The notes under the pieces are model-generated. The model ran no database searches and was not told where the DNA came from. It was given only the letters and a program-made list of their open reading frames with translations. 64,000 bases of DNA from Ursus arctos (taxonomy: Eukaryota; Chordata; Mammalia; Carnivora; Ursidae). Below are positions 1-13,406 of the stretch, piece by piece. The position numbers and the translations under genes are program-made. The stretch spans positions 203,501 through 267,500 of the forward strand of contig NW_026622985.1 of the NCBI RefSeq assembly GCF_023065955.2, in the 5' to 3' direction. Position 1 is the first letter of the stretch, and the number at the start of each line of letters is the position of its first letter.

Positions 1-1410
1 ATCTGATTCAACCGTTACCAATAAATAAAAGATAAAGGTCTGTAACTTACCCTTATACTCAAAGAGAAGCCTTTCATGCCTTAGATGCTTCTGTGAAATT
101 AGCAGTGTCAAACCCATCGCCTCACGGCTAATATTATTTGGAGGTACGCGAAGGACCAGAGATAACCACAAAATGACCCACTAGGAGCCTGCACCACAAC
201 TGCCACCAGAGGGTCCTTCTAGACTGATAATGCAGACCTAGTGTTACATCCTAAAGACAAGAGGGATTTGTGTCAGGGAAGGTCTAACCTCGCTAGTAAG
301 GAGGAGATTGTGCTAATGGTGGCTGGAGATTCTAAGGCAGAAGTTAGAAGTAAGCACTCTCAAAGGCAGGGGACTTGAGGATAGGAATTTTCAGGATTTA
401 CTGAAAGACTCTCTGGAAGGTATTAACTCTTCACGTGTGTTACCCTTGAACTTTGGCAAAAGTTCTGTACTGTGTACAGTTCTGTGTGTTTTAATTTAAT
501 AAATTAGTTTTGGTATTTTTATGTGCTTATTGTACAGGCATGGCAGCATTGTTGGCACACATATTTTAGTTAAGCCCCCTCAAGGATGTTTTCGTCCTTG
601 TTTGTATTCCATGGTGTGCTATGGATGTGCTATAATTTAAGTAACCCATGTTTTTTCGCCTTTTCTTAAACAGTGTGGGAATGGAGAACAAAAACATCTT
701 TTGTTGGTACTATGCCATTCCCGGAAAATGGACATTTTTGTAAGACAGCCTACTGTAAAAGGACATGCTTCTTATAGTGTGTGTGACAGTGATCCAGTGG
801 CTCACGCTATTCGAGCCCCTTCCTGGTTACTCTCAGAGCTACCTTATCTATGGCACAGAGATTGGAAAATGCTGCATCTGTGTATAATTTTCTTTTCCTA
901 ACATGACCCTTTCAAAAATTGTTATATCCTTGATAGTCTGCAAGGTTGTGTTGTGAGAGACAAAATACCCAGCTAGGAAAAGACACGTGTTCCACTCTGA
1001 CAGCCATATCTGTTTTTGTGTTACGTTGACTTACCTTCCTGGTGGAGAGTCCATGCTCATCTGATTCTCTGAGTACATTCTGTTATCCGTATTGATAGAA
1101 CTACATAACTGGACCAACGTGGAAGCAAAGGAGAAAAGTGTTCTGGAACCACCCTGAGGTTCCAGGCTGTGAAGATGTGCACATTCGATGTGCCACTCCA
1201 GCTTTTCTCCTGAGTGGAGCAGATTTCAGGATTCACCCAGTTGTTTAGGCCACGAGCCAGGCAAGATCATGGCATCGCACAAGGGGAGCACTGATCTTAG
1301 TTACACATTGGACATGTTCCTACACTTTCTCCACATAGAATATTTTGGGACTGCTCTGGGCAAAGTTTAAGACATGAGAGTTGTTATTATAATTGTTCTT
1401 ATTGTTGTTT

Positions 1411-1457
<47 letters not shown>

Positions 1458-3619
1458 TTTTATTCCTCTGCCCATTTCTGTGTTTATTTATGTCCTGGTA
1501 TCACCTTTTTCATTCTCCCCTGACTTCTATGTTTCATGTTTCCTGTTGGCTACTAAAATTTACCAGGCCTCTCTTCTCTGAAAAATATCCCAGTGCTCCA
1601 AATTCATTTCTGCTTTCCACCAAAAATTACCTCTTTTTTTTTTTTTTTTTTTTGGTCAATCACAGCAAAGAGGGAGACTTTCTGGAAGTTGGAATGGCTA
1701 CCGTAGCTTGCTTAAGCTTCCTGGAAATACTTGAGCTTAACCACATAAGCGAATGTCATTTTGGGTGAAATCTCAGGCAGAATGACAGAGCAAGGGGTGT
1801 TAGCCACTGGGGTGAGATATTTGCCAGCCTCGGGGAAGCCTTCCCACACTCTTTACTGGACCCCACCTGAAGATCTGTTTCTGGCTCGGCCGACTCCTAC
1901 TTCCATCAGTGTCTTGACCTAGCAGTGAAGAGAGAAAACCAATACTGCTGTTACACGTTACAAACTGAGCGAACTAATATGTTTTCAAGGGCACATTTTC
2001 CAATTTCCAAATTATGCTGGCACTTCATTTATCACTCTTAGTTCTCACTGAGTTCTTAGCATTCTGCTTTCAATTGGTGTCTTGACAAGAGAGTAGGAAT
2101 TAAAGCACAACACTGTAAACATTGTCTCTGACAGCAACTCAGGGAAACATTCGGTAGCAGGAGGGTAAAAAAATCTGTATCTTCTGATTATTTGCACATT
2201 TAGACTATACACGTTATTCAAGTTTTCACTTTGGATAAGTAATTGAGAATTATTTACATTTGATCCTTTTAATATTAAATATAATCTTTTGTGGCCTAAA
2301 TGTCTCAAGATGTGTATGAAGTGTTAAAGCAATGATATAATAAGTTGAAATGATTTGTATATTCAAAAAAGCTAGAATTACTAGTGAAAATTACAGTGTA
2401 ATTAGAAAAATGTGTTATCAATGTGTGAGGCCAAATTTTATCAACAGACCTAGAAAATAGTTCTAATAACAATGTAAATGAATTGTAGTGAAAACATTGA
2501 CCTTGTCTGAAAAATAGGGAGCATGTGTGAAGCATATGTGTATGAGAAATGTGTAAGAAATATTAAGGAAGTTATTTTGACTACAAAACTTGAAAATATC
2601 TAACATTATGGATTCCTATATTTTTGTAGCATTTTCAGAGGAATAGATATAGTATTCATGTAAAATTGGTTCTTTCCGTAATCTTAAAAGCCTGCCAGTT
2701 AGTAAATACTACTTTTCCTATTAAGTTTGAATGAATTTTGTTACCCCTATCTTTCTGACTCCTTCAGAAATGTCACTCCCTACAGTGAATCATTACCGAA
2801 CCCCTTGCACATGTTTTCCAAAACCACTTTCAAAACTACCATCTCCTTTTTATACATTTACACAAGAGATACATAGTAGGGTATGTTTTGTCATTTTACA
2901 GATAAGGACATTGATGCCCAAAGAGGTTATGTGTCTTGCCTGAAACCCGGAAATTGGTATCTGAACCTCATTTTCTCTTTTCTAATTGACTAAAATGTCT
3001 GTGTTCTATTGCTTTCTAGAATAACAGTCTCATCATATACATATAGTGTTACAGCGATGAGATCATAAGTTTACATATATCTGTGTATGTATATAAATGT
3101 GTATGTGTGTGTATCTACATATACAGCCTTCGTCGTGATGCTGAGACATACCACTGAAGGAGAGCGGTATCACATTTCAGTTTCGGAAGATCATAAATCC
3201 ATAATATGATTCAAATGATGGTGTTTTTATGAGTAGGCACTAGTTAAAATAGTTTAGATTTGTATGCAATCACGTCTCTCTCCTTTTGCATTTTTCATGC
3301 ATGCCTCTTAGATCTATATTTCCCTCAGACAATTCACTTTTCAGATAACATGTCTGTTTCCACAATACACACTTTACATTTTCTTAGCCTCCGTTTACCT
3401 CTCTTTTCATGTTATCATTTCTTCAAATCAGTAAGATCAAATATCTAAGCCTTTGTTTTCATGTATCTTTCAGCACAAAAATGTAAATGTGTTCACAGGT
3501 ATGGAATACTATGGGACTTTTCAGATAGTGTTTAGTCACATTTGGATGATTGAAGATAAATGTTTTAATAAAACAATCTGGGAACTTGAGATGATGGGTA
3601 GAGAATCTGTGCTTAAGAG
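1..3619. other. AT-rich DNA without a recognisable gene
   Basis: No ORF here has a recognisable domain or family resemblance on either strand; the short ORFs are low-complexity or random. The stretch holds an (ATTT)n tract near 1,411-1,460, a T-run near 1,632-1,653 and a short TA/TG-rich tract near 3,075-3,120. It may include old, decayed interspersed repeats that I cannot name. Confidence 0.6.
1411..1460. repeat. (TTTA)n microsatellite
   Basis: This is about twelve uninterrupted copies of the tetranucleotide TTTA. It encodes the leucine/phenylalanine/isoleucine/tyrosine run of a chance ORF in the plus frame and is not coding. Confidence 0.95.
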
Positions 3620-3628
3620 ATAAATACA

Positions 3629-3823
3629 GGGGCACCTGGGTGGCTCAGTCGTTGAGCGCCTGCCTTCAGCTCAGGACATGATCCTGGGGTCCTGGGATCA
3701 AGCCCCACATCAGGCTCCTCCGCTGGGAGCCTGCTTCTTCCTCTCCTACTCCCCCTGCTTGTGTTCCCTCTCTCGCTGGCTGTCTCTCTGTCAAATAAAT
3801 AAAAATAAAAAACCTTTAAAAAA
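3629..3823 (+). mobile_element. SINEC (carnivore tRNA-Lys-derived SINE)
   Basis: The element opens with GGGGCACCTGGGTGGCTCAG, the tRNA-related head of carnivore SINEC elements. It continues through a CT-rich segment ending in 'TCTCTGTCAAATAAATAAA' and an A-rich tail. A short direct repeat, ATAAATACA, flanks it at 3,620-3,628 and 3,824-3,832 and is the likely target-site duplication. Such elements are transcribed by RNA polymerase III and mobilised by L1 proteins; no product is expected from it. Confidence 0.95.
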
Positions 3824-3832
3824 ATAAATACA

Positions 3833-6189
3833 ATATTGTTACAAATAATACAAGGAGATCTATAAATAAATGGCTCCTCAGACTAACAGAATATTTTAAA
3901 AGTAACATCTGTAAAGTCTATTACAAAACAATAGTCATAACAGAATAAGTTGAGAAGTAAGTTTATTTTATGTTTTTTTTTTCTTTCTTTTCCATCACTA
4001 CCACAGGGTAAGACAGTATCATTTCTTATCTGAACTGGTCTAATTCCATTATTCCCTCTAAAACATTCGTTATACTTGAGCCAGGATGATCTTTCCAAAC
4101 TGAAATGTGATTATATCACTCTCCTTCAGTGATCTATCTCAACATCAAGATGAAGACCAAACTCCATTTTAAGTCTGATTTAATATGACTTTAAACCTCT
4201 GTTGTAACATATTCCTACTGTCCATGTAGACATGTCTTCTCCTGACTGGCACACTCTCTCTATTCTAGGACCTCATGCCTAATTAGGTCCTATTTGAATA
4301 TCGCTTGTTAACAACTTTCCTGAATGGGTGTAAGGTGTGCCAGTGGTATCCTGAATAAATCCCTATACTGATAGTTTATCTCACAAATTAAAATTACGTA
4401 GGTATTTTTGTTCCCACTTGGCTCTAGGCTCCTTGTTATTACACAGTGAAATCTGTTCATCAGTATATCTTATGATCTAAGAAATATAGGTTTAATAAAC
4501 ATGCCATTGATTAATGTTTATAGCTACATTTTATCTCACAATATTATGAACTGTGAATATCTTGGCAAATACAGTTGTTATTCAGCATTGTAAATATTGC
4601 ATGTAGTGAGTGAACATGGTCACTTCTGTCTAGTTAAATTTGTATGTATTTATACATATTAAGTTGTAGACGCATACGGACTCTTGACTTTAAATCTATG
4701 CTATAGACTTTACATTTTTAGAGTTATTTTAGTTTTGATTATGACATAGAAGATACTAAAAACCAAAGGAAATATTACACGAATTAATGAAACGATACAG
4801 TGTAATAATATGAGGCAACATATTTTAAAATAGGCATTTATGACTTAATAATAGCATTCCCGATCAGCTTTCTGTCAGAGTTAAAGTGGAACTGGTATAA
4901 TAATAGGCCTACTTTATAGAAAAGCATTGATAAAGAATTTTCGTGGTTGATGATAAACTTGAGCTGGCTTCCTACAAAACAAATTATTCAGCTATACAGT
5001 GACTTTCCCAAAGAGCACATTTGCATGATCTTCAAGTTCACTGCTGGAGAGACTCTAAATAATAATCAGGCCATAAAGCCAGAGAAAGGCATTTTAGATT
5101 GCCATATAATTTGCACTGAGAACTTTTGAGAATTCCAATGGAGGCTGAACATCAGTAATCCTTCTTGGATAATAATGGAAATAATTAGGAAGGCTTCAAA
5201 CAGCCTATCTCTGTAAAAGTTTAGTGTCCTAAATGTGAGAGAGCAAGAACATTGAAAGTTGTTTAATGGCTTTTTGAACAGATCTAATCAGGCAAGTTTT
5301 ACCCTCTGACACAAATTGGGTCTTGGCTGATGAAAATTGAAGCTACTGTTGCAAGGAACATTCAGATTCTTGCATACTTTTTACCTGCTTGAACAAACCA
5401 TAGAGGAAAGTAATGATATACCTGCCTTAAATCACTTGGCCTTTCAAATTTGATATGCATTTAGAAGCAAACTGGAAATCTTTTCAAAGTGAGCAAAAAG
5501 AAAATATTTCAAATGTCCCTACATATTACTTTTATAACTCTTTCATAAGCCACTTCCATAGTCAAGGCAGAATCTTAATTATACTAGAAAAATTAAGATA
5601 ATTAAATAGAAGTGAACCTAAAATCTGTTTCTGAGATCTACTTTTATATCTTCCATTGAATTATTGTGTATCTTTGGGATACTTTCAACTAAACATGTTT
5701 ACAGAATTTCCATGTTATTCTACTCCAAGATAGTATTTGTCATCATTCAGAAGAACAAAGTCAACTTGAGTTAATGTAGGGAAGTCACCTATTCCAAAAT
5801 TTGCTTATTTTTTTTCATACTATTGACAACTTTAGAAGTGTGCTCTTGGTTTGTGAAAAAGACAGAAATAATATCAATATTAACTCATATTTGACATAAC
5901 TCATACCCAATCCAGGAATCTTACAGAGAGCATGAAATAACCTGGAAAGGGACCATTTCTGAGCATTGTGGTTGTTCTGGAACTTAAATAGTTTTTTGAA
6001 AAGTGTTGCTAACATTAATTAATGCTTCATTTTACACATTTAGGAGTTCAGATCTATGAGAAGGACAAATTTTAAAGTCTTAAGAGAGCTACCCATTTCA
6101 ACTAATCTATGCTAGATATTTGACTACTATACTTCAAGCTGTCTAATAAATTTGGATGATATGTTGTATGTTCAAATTTATTACGAACA
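3833..6189. other. AT-rich DNA without a recognisable gene
   Basis: Only short, compositionally random ORFs occur (for example 3,883-4,098 on the minus strand and 4,947-5,129 on the plus strand). I see no splice-bounded coding exon, RNA gene or young repeat. Confidence 0.6.
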
Positions 6190-6407
6190 TTAAAAAGTTG
6201 TGGACACCACTCACACAAACTAACTCAAAATGTATCAAAGACTTAAATGTAAGATCTGAAACCATAAAACTGCTAGAAGAAAACAGGAAAAAAGCTCCTG
6301 GACATGGATCTTGGCAATGATTTTTTTTGGATATGGTAGCAAAAGCATAAGCAACAAAATAAAAAATAAGGAAGTGGGACTACATCAAATTAAAAAGCTT
6401 CCACACT

Positions 6408-6608
6408 GGGGTGCCTGGGTGGCTCAGTTGGTTAAGCGGCCAGCTCTTAGTTTCGGCTTGGGTCATGATCTCAGGGTCTTGGGATCTGCTCCATGCTCAG
6501 TGGGGAGTCTGCTTGAGGACTCTCTCTCTCCCTCCACCCCCTCCCACACTCGGGGTCATGCTCTCTCTTTCTCTAAAATAAATATTTAAAAATAAATAAA
6601 TAGAAACG
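6408..6608 (+). mobile_element. SINEC inserted in the old L1
   Basis: It begins with GGGGTGCCTGGGTGGCTCAG and ends in an A/T-rich AAATAAATA tail. Imperfect 14-bp flanks, AAAAGCTTCCACAC at 6,393-6,406 and AAAAGTTTCCATAC at 6,609-6,622, look like a target-site duplication with two later substitutions. The insertion therefore post-dates the surrounding L1. Confidence 0.93.
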
Positions 6609-7204
6609 AAAAGTTTCCATACAGCAAAAGAAATGATCAACCAAATGAAAAGGCGGTCTGCAGAATGGGGGAAAATATTTACAAATTATATCCAAAGTAT
6701 ATAAAGAACTCATACAATTCAATAATAACAAAAATCCTCCAATTAAAAAAGGGCCAAAGACCTACATAGACTTTTTTTTCCAAAGAAGACATTCAGATGG
6801 CCATAGACACATGCAAAGGTGCTCAACATCACTCCTCATGAGGGAAAAGCAAATCAAACCCACAGTGAACTATCTTCTCCTCATACTTGTTAGAATGGCC
6901 ATCATCAGAAAGACGAGTAACAAAGGCTGGTGAAGATGTGGAAAGAAGGCAACCTCTGTGCACTGTTAGTGGGAATGTAAACTGGTGCAGGCACTGGAAC
7001 ACAGTATGGATGTCCTCAGAAAATCAAAACTAGAACTACCATGTGATCCAGAAATCCCAGTTGTCGGTATACATTTGAAGGAAATGACATCACTGTAGAA
7101 GCGATATCTGCCTCATGTTCATTGCAGCATTGTTTGTAACAGCCAAGACATGGAAATAATGGAATGTCCATCAGAGGTGAATGGATGAGCAAAATCTGGA
7201 AAAT

Positions 7205-7206
<2 letters not shown>

Positions 7207-7248
<42 letters not shown>
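7207..7248. repeat. (AC)n microsatellite
   Basis: This is about 21 uninterrupted AC dinucleotides within the 3' part of the old L1. Read on the minus strand it gives an alternating Cys-Val ORF with no biological meaning. Confidence 0.97.
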
Positions 7249-7252
<4 letters not shown>

Positions 7253-7795
7253 TATTCAGCCATAAAGAAGAAAATCCTGCCATTTGTGGCAACATAGGTG
7301 AATATTGAGAGCATTATGCCAAGTGAAATAAGTCAGAGAAAGACAAATACTATATGATGTCATTTACTCGTGGAATCTAAAACAACAGCAACAACAACAA
7401 CAACAAAAACAAAAACAAAACAGAGAAAGATCAGATTTGCTGTTACCAGAGGTGGGGATGGGGGGGTTGGAATGAGGAGAATTGGAGGAAGTTAATGAAA
7501 AGAAACAAACTTCCAGCTATAAGATAAATAAATACTAGGAATGTAACATATACAACATGATGACTATAGCTAATACTGCTGTACGGTATATTTGAAAGCT
7601 GCTAAAAGACTAGATTCTAAAAGACCCCATCACAAGGATAAAAACATTTTTTCTTTTCTTTGTGTATCTATGTGAGCTGATGTTAACTAAGCTTTATGTG
7701 CTAATCATTTTGTAATATATGTGGGTCAAGTCATTATGTAATTTATACGGTTCTGTATGCCAATTATCTTGATAAAACTAAAAAAAATCGAATTT

Positions 7796-9039
7796 GTGGA
7801 AATGGCTTTCTATGTGCTCTAAAAACTAAGATATTTTTGTAGAATCACCTCAGTAATTTTCAGCAAGACACTTACTGGAAATATTCAGGTTGAGAGTTAT
7901 CTTTATGCTTTTTCTGATAAATAATAGTTTGTCTTTGAGCACATCTTTCTTTTCTTCCTTCTGAAAATTATAGGCAGAAAGATGAATAATTGATTTTTAA
8001 TAGACTCTGTGTGCATGTACATGTGTGTAAATTTCAGTAACATCTGGTTTTAGTTTCTAGGAAAAAGCTAATACTGGTGAAATCAGTAAGTGATACAGTG
8101 GTGTTCCTATCTGACATGGGATGTCAATGGAAAGCTTATTGGATTAAGCAACTCTTCATGGAAATACACACATCATTGTAAATCTACTTAGGGAAAAGAT
8201 AGTGAAAGTAGAAATTATTATCATTTTTCCCATAAAAACCAGTTCTCAATTTACACTTGCCATGTTGCTAATGGGTCTTGGGAAATCTTAAAATTGAAAT
8301 GAAATATTTACTTCATTTTTCTATTTGTTGTTATTTTAACAAATTCCAAGTTTTACGTGGTGCTTTATCTTCCTCTTAAATGTGACTTCTTCATGGCCTC
8401 TCTGTTAAATTTCATTGTTTCAGATTGCCTTTTAGCCCAATGTTAAGAGTTGTTGTTATTTTGTAAGCTATCCTTTGCCTTTCTGATGCTACTAAGTATC
8501 TTCGGAATATCAGAAAAATGTTGTCCTTCTTTAGCTTTTGAGTTATACTCACTTGAACAAAAAGCCATACAAAAGAATTTCAGAAGCATAGAAATACACC
8601 TTAAATTATTATGCTGTTTTCAAGTTATAATAAACTTCCTTAACAGATTTAAAATTTCACCATCGGGATGACTCTTTTGAGCAAGTAAGAGGTTTTATAG
8701 CCAGAATGCTATTATTCAAGTATTATCGATAATATATATAGGAACATCTTTATAAACTCTCAACCAAGATAGACTAGTCCAACTGTGGGCAAGTCTAAGA
8801 ACTAGAAAGCTTTTTGATATTTTGAACCTACTCTTAAATTTTTCATTTTCTTTCAGAACTCTGTCATTCTCTTCACTCTTCTTTCTGTATTCTAGTGTGT
8901 TTGATTTTGACTACTGTCCAATTTCCTTATTCCTCTGTCACTATCTTGAAACTTTGTTCAGTACACACTGACATCATTTTTCACTCATCAGTATTCTTCC
9001 TTCTGAAATTTGTCCTTCTCCCATCAATATCCAAACAGA
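7796..9039. other. AT-rich DNA without a recognisable gene
   Basis: No coding exon, RNA gene or young repeat is recognisable. The 73-codon plus-strand ORF at 8,450 has no family resemblance and no conserved-looking composition. Confidence 0.55.
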
Positions 9040-10600
9040 ACTCTCTAGAACCAAACCTAAACTTAACATCTTATATAAAAATTAACTCAAAATGGATCAT
9101 AGATCTAAATGAGACATTTAAAAAAACGCTATAAAACTTCTAGAAGAAATCACAGGAAAAATTTTTCCTTTGCTTAGGTTAGACAAGGAGCTCTTAGACA
9201 TGACACCAAAGGTACAATCCATAAAAGAAATAAAATAATATAGACCATCAAACTTAAAAACTTTTGCTCTGTTGAGTGATCCCTATTAAGAGGATCAAGG
9301 TCTATTTAGAGTATCAAGTTTGTCATTGACACATATTATCAAATCACATATCTGAGAAACAATTTTTATCCAGAATATATAAAGAATTCTCTAATCTCAG
9401 CAATTAAAAAAAAATCAGAAAATAGGCAAATCATTTTAACATATTTCTCCCAAAAGGGTATAGAGATGGCAAATACACACGAGAGAAAAGATGTTCACCA
9501 TCATTAGTCATTAGGGAAATGCAAACTAAAGCTACAGTAAGATACCATTGCATACCTATTAAAACGGCAAAAAAATTAAAAAATACAGTATCAAGTGTTG
9601 ACAAGGATAGAGGGCAACTGGATTTCTCAAACATTGTTGATGAAAACGTAAAATGTCATAGCCATTCTGGAAAGCAACTCAGCTGTTTCTTAAAGTTAAC
9701 AACCACGATACAGCCCAGCCCTCCTGGGTTTCTATCCTAGCGAACTAAAGTATGTTCACAGTCAGTTTATAGTAGCCAAAAGCTGGAAAGCACCCAAAAT
9801 TCAACTGGTAAATAAAGTGTGATACAACAAATACAAAGAAACAAACTAATGATACAAAAAATGATTTAGAAGGATGTCAAGGATTTATGCTGAGTGCAAA
9901 AGCCAATCTGAAAAAATTGGATATGATATGATTCTGTTTCTATAACATTCTTGAAATGGCAAAATCATAGTGATAAGTAGTCAGTTGCTGCCGGAGGTTA
10001 GGGTTGGGGAGGAGGACAGAACTGTTAATGGGTAACATAAGGGAGTGTCTTTGTGCCGATGGAGCCGTTCTGTACCCTAATGGTAATATGTACCATGTGG
10101 TGATGCTTCAACAAATTTACACTTGGTATAAAATTTCAAAGAACTATACACATAAAAGAGAGCAAAAGAAGAGTGCATTTAAAATCTATATAAAGTATAT
10201 TTGCAAGTTAAGGGTATTGTGCCAATGTTGGGGCACCCGGGTGGCTCAGTTGGTTAAGTGTCTCGCTCTTGATTTAGGCTGAGGTCGTGATCTCAGCGTC
10301 ATAAGATCAAGCCCCGCATTGGGCTCCACTCTGGGGGTGGAGCCTGCATGAGATTCTCTCTCCCTCTCTCTCTCTGCCCCTCCCCCAACTCGTGCATGTG
10401 CACTCTCTCTGAAAAGAAAAATTAAAAAAAAAGAGTATTGTACCAATGTGAGATTCCTGCTTTTGACCATGTACTGTGGTTATGGAAGATATGATCATTG
10501 GGTGAAGCTGCTTTAAAATATACCAGAATGATCATTACTATTTTGAAACTTCAGGAAGCCAACATATTTCAAAATAAAAAGTTGCATTTAAAAGAAAGAA
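9040..10600 (+). mobile_element. Old 5'-truncated LINE-1 fragment
   Basis: Sense-strand remnants of the L1 ORF2 C-terminus are readable, for example the 'KINSKWIIDLNETFKKTL' region at 9,082-9,134 and the region matching 'ALRYHCIPIKTAKK' near 9,533. They are followed by 3' UTR-like sequence. Multiple stops and frameshifts are present. A SINEC interrupts it at 10,229. The 3' boundary near 10,600 is approximate. Confidence 0.8.
10229..10434 (+). mobile_element. SINEC inserted in the old L1, with TSD
   Basis: The element starts with GGGGCACCCGGGTGGCTCAG, runs through a TCTCTCTCCCTC-type pyrimidine tract and ends in an A-rich tail. The flanks are GTATTGTGCCAATGT (10,214-10,228) and GTATTGTACCAATGT (10,435-10,449), a 15-bp target-site duplication with one mismatch. 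Confidence 0.95.
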
Positions 10601-13406
10601 GAGGGAATTGGGTATTTAGGGACAATTAGAAGTCTGTCACACTCAATAAAAAGATTTAAGGTCTTGAACAGGATTACAGTTTTTAAATTTCATTATTTTC
10701 CTAACACTATCATAGCTTAAGCAAAACCGCATTTAATAATATATGAATCTAGAAGAGAACCAGGTGATTTAAAATTAAATTTCCAGCTAAACATCTTAGG
10801 ATGTTAAACCATAGTTTATTCTTAAATTTCATTCTTAAAATTATTAATGTCAATTAAAACCAATATGTTAAATTACTTTTAGTTTATGACAAAAGTAACA
10901 CTTCTTAAGAAAAATCAGTTAAAAACTTCAGTATGCTTTTATTAATTACTTGAATAATAAAGTTTCAGGGAGATCACTTAGGTTCTAATTTATCATATTA
11001 GTCCTTATCAACAAAGATTTTCAAAGAAAGAAAAAAATCTATATTTAATTAATTTATATTTAACTTCAATTAAATTCCTCCATATAACCTTCTGTGAAGT
11101 TAAATCTTTTTTTTTTTTTTAATCCTGACCTTTGGTCCTTAGATATACTTCACATGCTTCAAGTATGATTGATTGCTTGAGTCCAATTATTTCTCCAGTG
11201 CCTGTGGGATTCTTAAAAACCCCTAACATTTGCAGGAAATGACCTTTATCGTACCCCATCATGCAACAGCTGTCAGAGATGTTTCTGCTGCCCATTCTCT
11301 GTCATACAGAGATAGGGTTTCTTCAGTAAGACCTCTGTTGTTGGGCCAGTAAAACTGCAGAGCTTCATTTTCTAAGACTCTTTTGACATTGAGGAAGATA
11401 CCAGGTGACAATAACAAAGATAAATGTTAGTGATTACCACATGAGACTTATATATGGTCCATGTCCTGCAGCAATGGAGATAATTGGAAGCTATGGAAAT
11501 ACTACAAATCCTAAACTTTTGCCATGTTAAGAATAAATATTTGGGTTGAAACCAGGAAAAAATTTAGTTGTCAATTACTTGGCATTAGGCTGAAAATTCC
11601 CCTTGCTCATAAACTCCAGGAAGCTGGCACCTTGTCTGGGGGCTTGGTTGGAATTAAGTTGATAATCAGAATCATCAGAGGAGTCCTAAGAGAAAAGGGA
11701 TTGACTGAACTGTTGTGGTTATTTTTCCCTAGAATGTGAAATCTGCTTTTAGATCAAACTATTCAGTTTCAACTCAAGGTAGGAAATAATCGCCTAGGTG
11801 ATTATGTGCTGTGCCATTTTTTAAAATATTGATTCTTTCTTTAATACCACTGGTTTTTCTCAAGCACTTGGTGTTTCCTGGCCAGTTGGTCACATTTACT
11901 ACCAGGTGATTAAAATCTACAGTATATGTAACTGGTAGAGGTTTCCTTGGCTACTGTAGAGGTTGGCTTCCTCACAGGACTTTCCCAGAATGAGGACCAT
12001 GGTAGCCGCTCTCTGTAAATGAGCAGGGGTAATCATAGTGGTCTCACCTATAAGGTGACTGGCTGAAGAGCAGACAGGGTGTTGGGAGTCCATGTAGTTC
12101 CCAATTTAAATAATGAATTTCCCTCTAAGGTTAAAAGGCTTTAGTGTATTTCCTCTTTAAAGAAAGTTGCTCTTCACATTTTCCTTTTCTCCTCCTTGGT
12201 GAAAAAGCAGAGGGGGGAGCAGAGGAAACTGCAAAGAATAAAATAGGACAATAAGAATGTGCAAAGGTTAAAAGAAGAAAAAGTTAAATTATAACAATCT
12301 TAGTGTTGTCTCTGTGCAGCTCTTATGCTTTGCATGGTTTTATTTATGTTTGCATTGTTGGTCTGCATTTGTATTCACTCTTAGTTTTGGCTTATAGCTT
12401 TTCTGTTACACTCACAGGGTCTTGTGGTTGGCAAACCACCCACACTTAACGTACTCCCAAACACACATGGTGCACATGTGAATCTGCACATGTACTCAGA
12501 GGAAGAGAGAGAAAGGGGAGACAAGTGATGAAAACAAAAGCAAAAACAAAAAGCAGTGAAACAGAAAAAAGCATTTAGCTAAGTAGAAGTAAAGAAGAAA
12601 AATGAAGCCTATATGGAAGAAAGAGATAGAGATTATTCTATGGAGGATTTGTGGCTCTGATTCATCTTCCAAAGATTGAAGAAAAGGATTTGAACTCAGA
12701 TTTCTGCCACTGAAGCCTATACTCTAATAGCTGTCGTATTCTAGCATTACATTTAATATTTTTATTTATTTAGTAATTTTTACGCATGAAGTCCTGTTAA
12801 GTTCTATAAGAAGGAAAAATGCAATGAAGACCCATCCCTGCCTTCCAAAAACTTAACTTGCTATTCCCTGAAGACCTAACTAAATAGAAAAATTTTAAGG
12901 ATATTTAATTACCATTTACCAACATATATTGAGTGCCTTTTGTGCATTACACACTGTGCAAGGCAATAGAAATACAAATAATAATAGATGATAAATAGGT
13001 AGCAGAATATAATCTTTGTCCTCAAATAATGTACAATATGGCTAGAGAATAGATTAGATTATAGAATGAGGAATGAGAACTCAGAAGAGTGAACCTAACC
13101 CAGTTGGGGTGGGACCCGGGGAGAATGGGGTATGGCTTTCTTTTAGAAGAGTTGATCCCAGCAAGGTTCGTAGGATGATAACAGCATTGCAGAGAGAAAG
13201 GGTGGAAATGACAAAAACGTAGAGAAAATACAGTACAGCAGAGGCACTGAAAGGTGTTTAATGTTGCTCAGGGTAGTTCCAAAAATGATTTGAGAAAAGC
13301 ATGTTGGAAATGAAGTCAAGGGCCAATCTTAGACTCCCTTGCAAGACTTGCAAAGATTTAAGACTTAACCTCTACCTAATTAGAGAGCCTTTGAAGGCAT
13401 TTAAAA
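10601..13406. other. AT-rich DNA without a recognisable gene
   Basis: ORFs are short and random. I see a T-run near 11,107-11,121 and nothing that supports an exon, RNA gene or recent mobile element. Confidence 0.55.

Larger units (their letters stand above)
6190..7795 (+). mobile_element. Old 5'-truncated LINE-1 fragment (ORF2 3' half plus 3' UTR)
   Basis: The sequence matches the C-terminal half of L1 ORF2 in sense orientation. Degenerate equivalents of the 'NQMKRRSAEWGKIFTNY', 'IQFNNNKNPPIKKGPKTY' and 'LCTVSGNVNWCRHWN' regions can be read, interrupted by stops and frameshifts. It is split at 6,408 by a SINEC insertion and carries an (AC)n tract and an (AAC)n tract near its 3' end. It ends around the A-rich 'AAACTAAAAAAAATCG'. 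It has diverged much more than the L1 copies at 13.4 kb and 22.7 kb, so it is an older insertion. Confidence 0.85.

Noticed and set aside
3629..3823. A tRNA gene in the SINE heads
   Set aside because: The tRNA-related 5' part lacks a proper cloverleaf and is part of a SINEC element with poly-A tail and target-site duplication.
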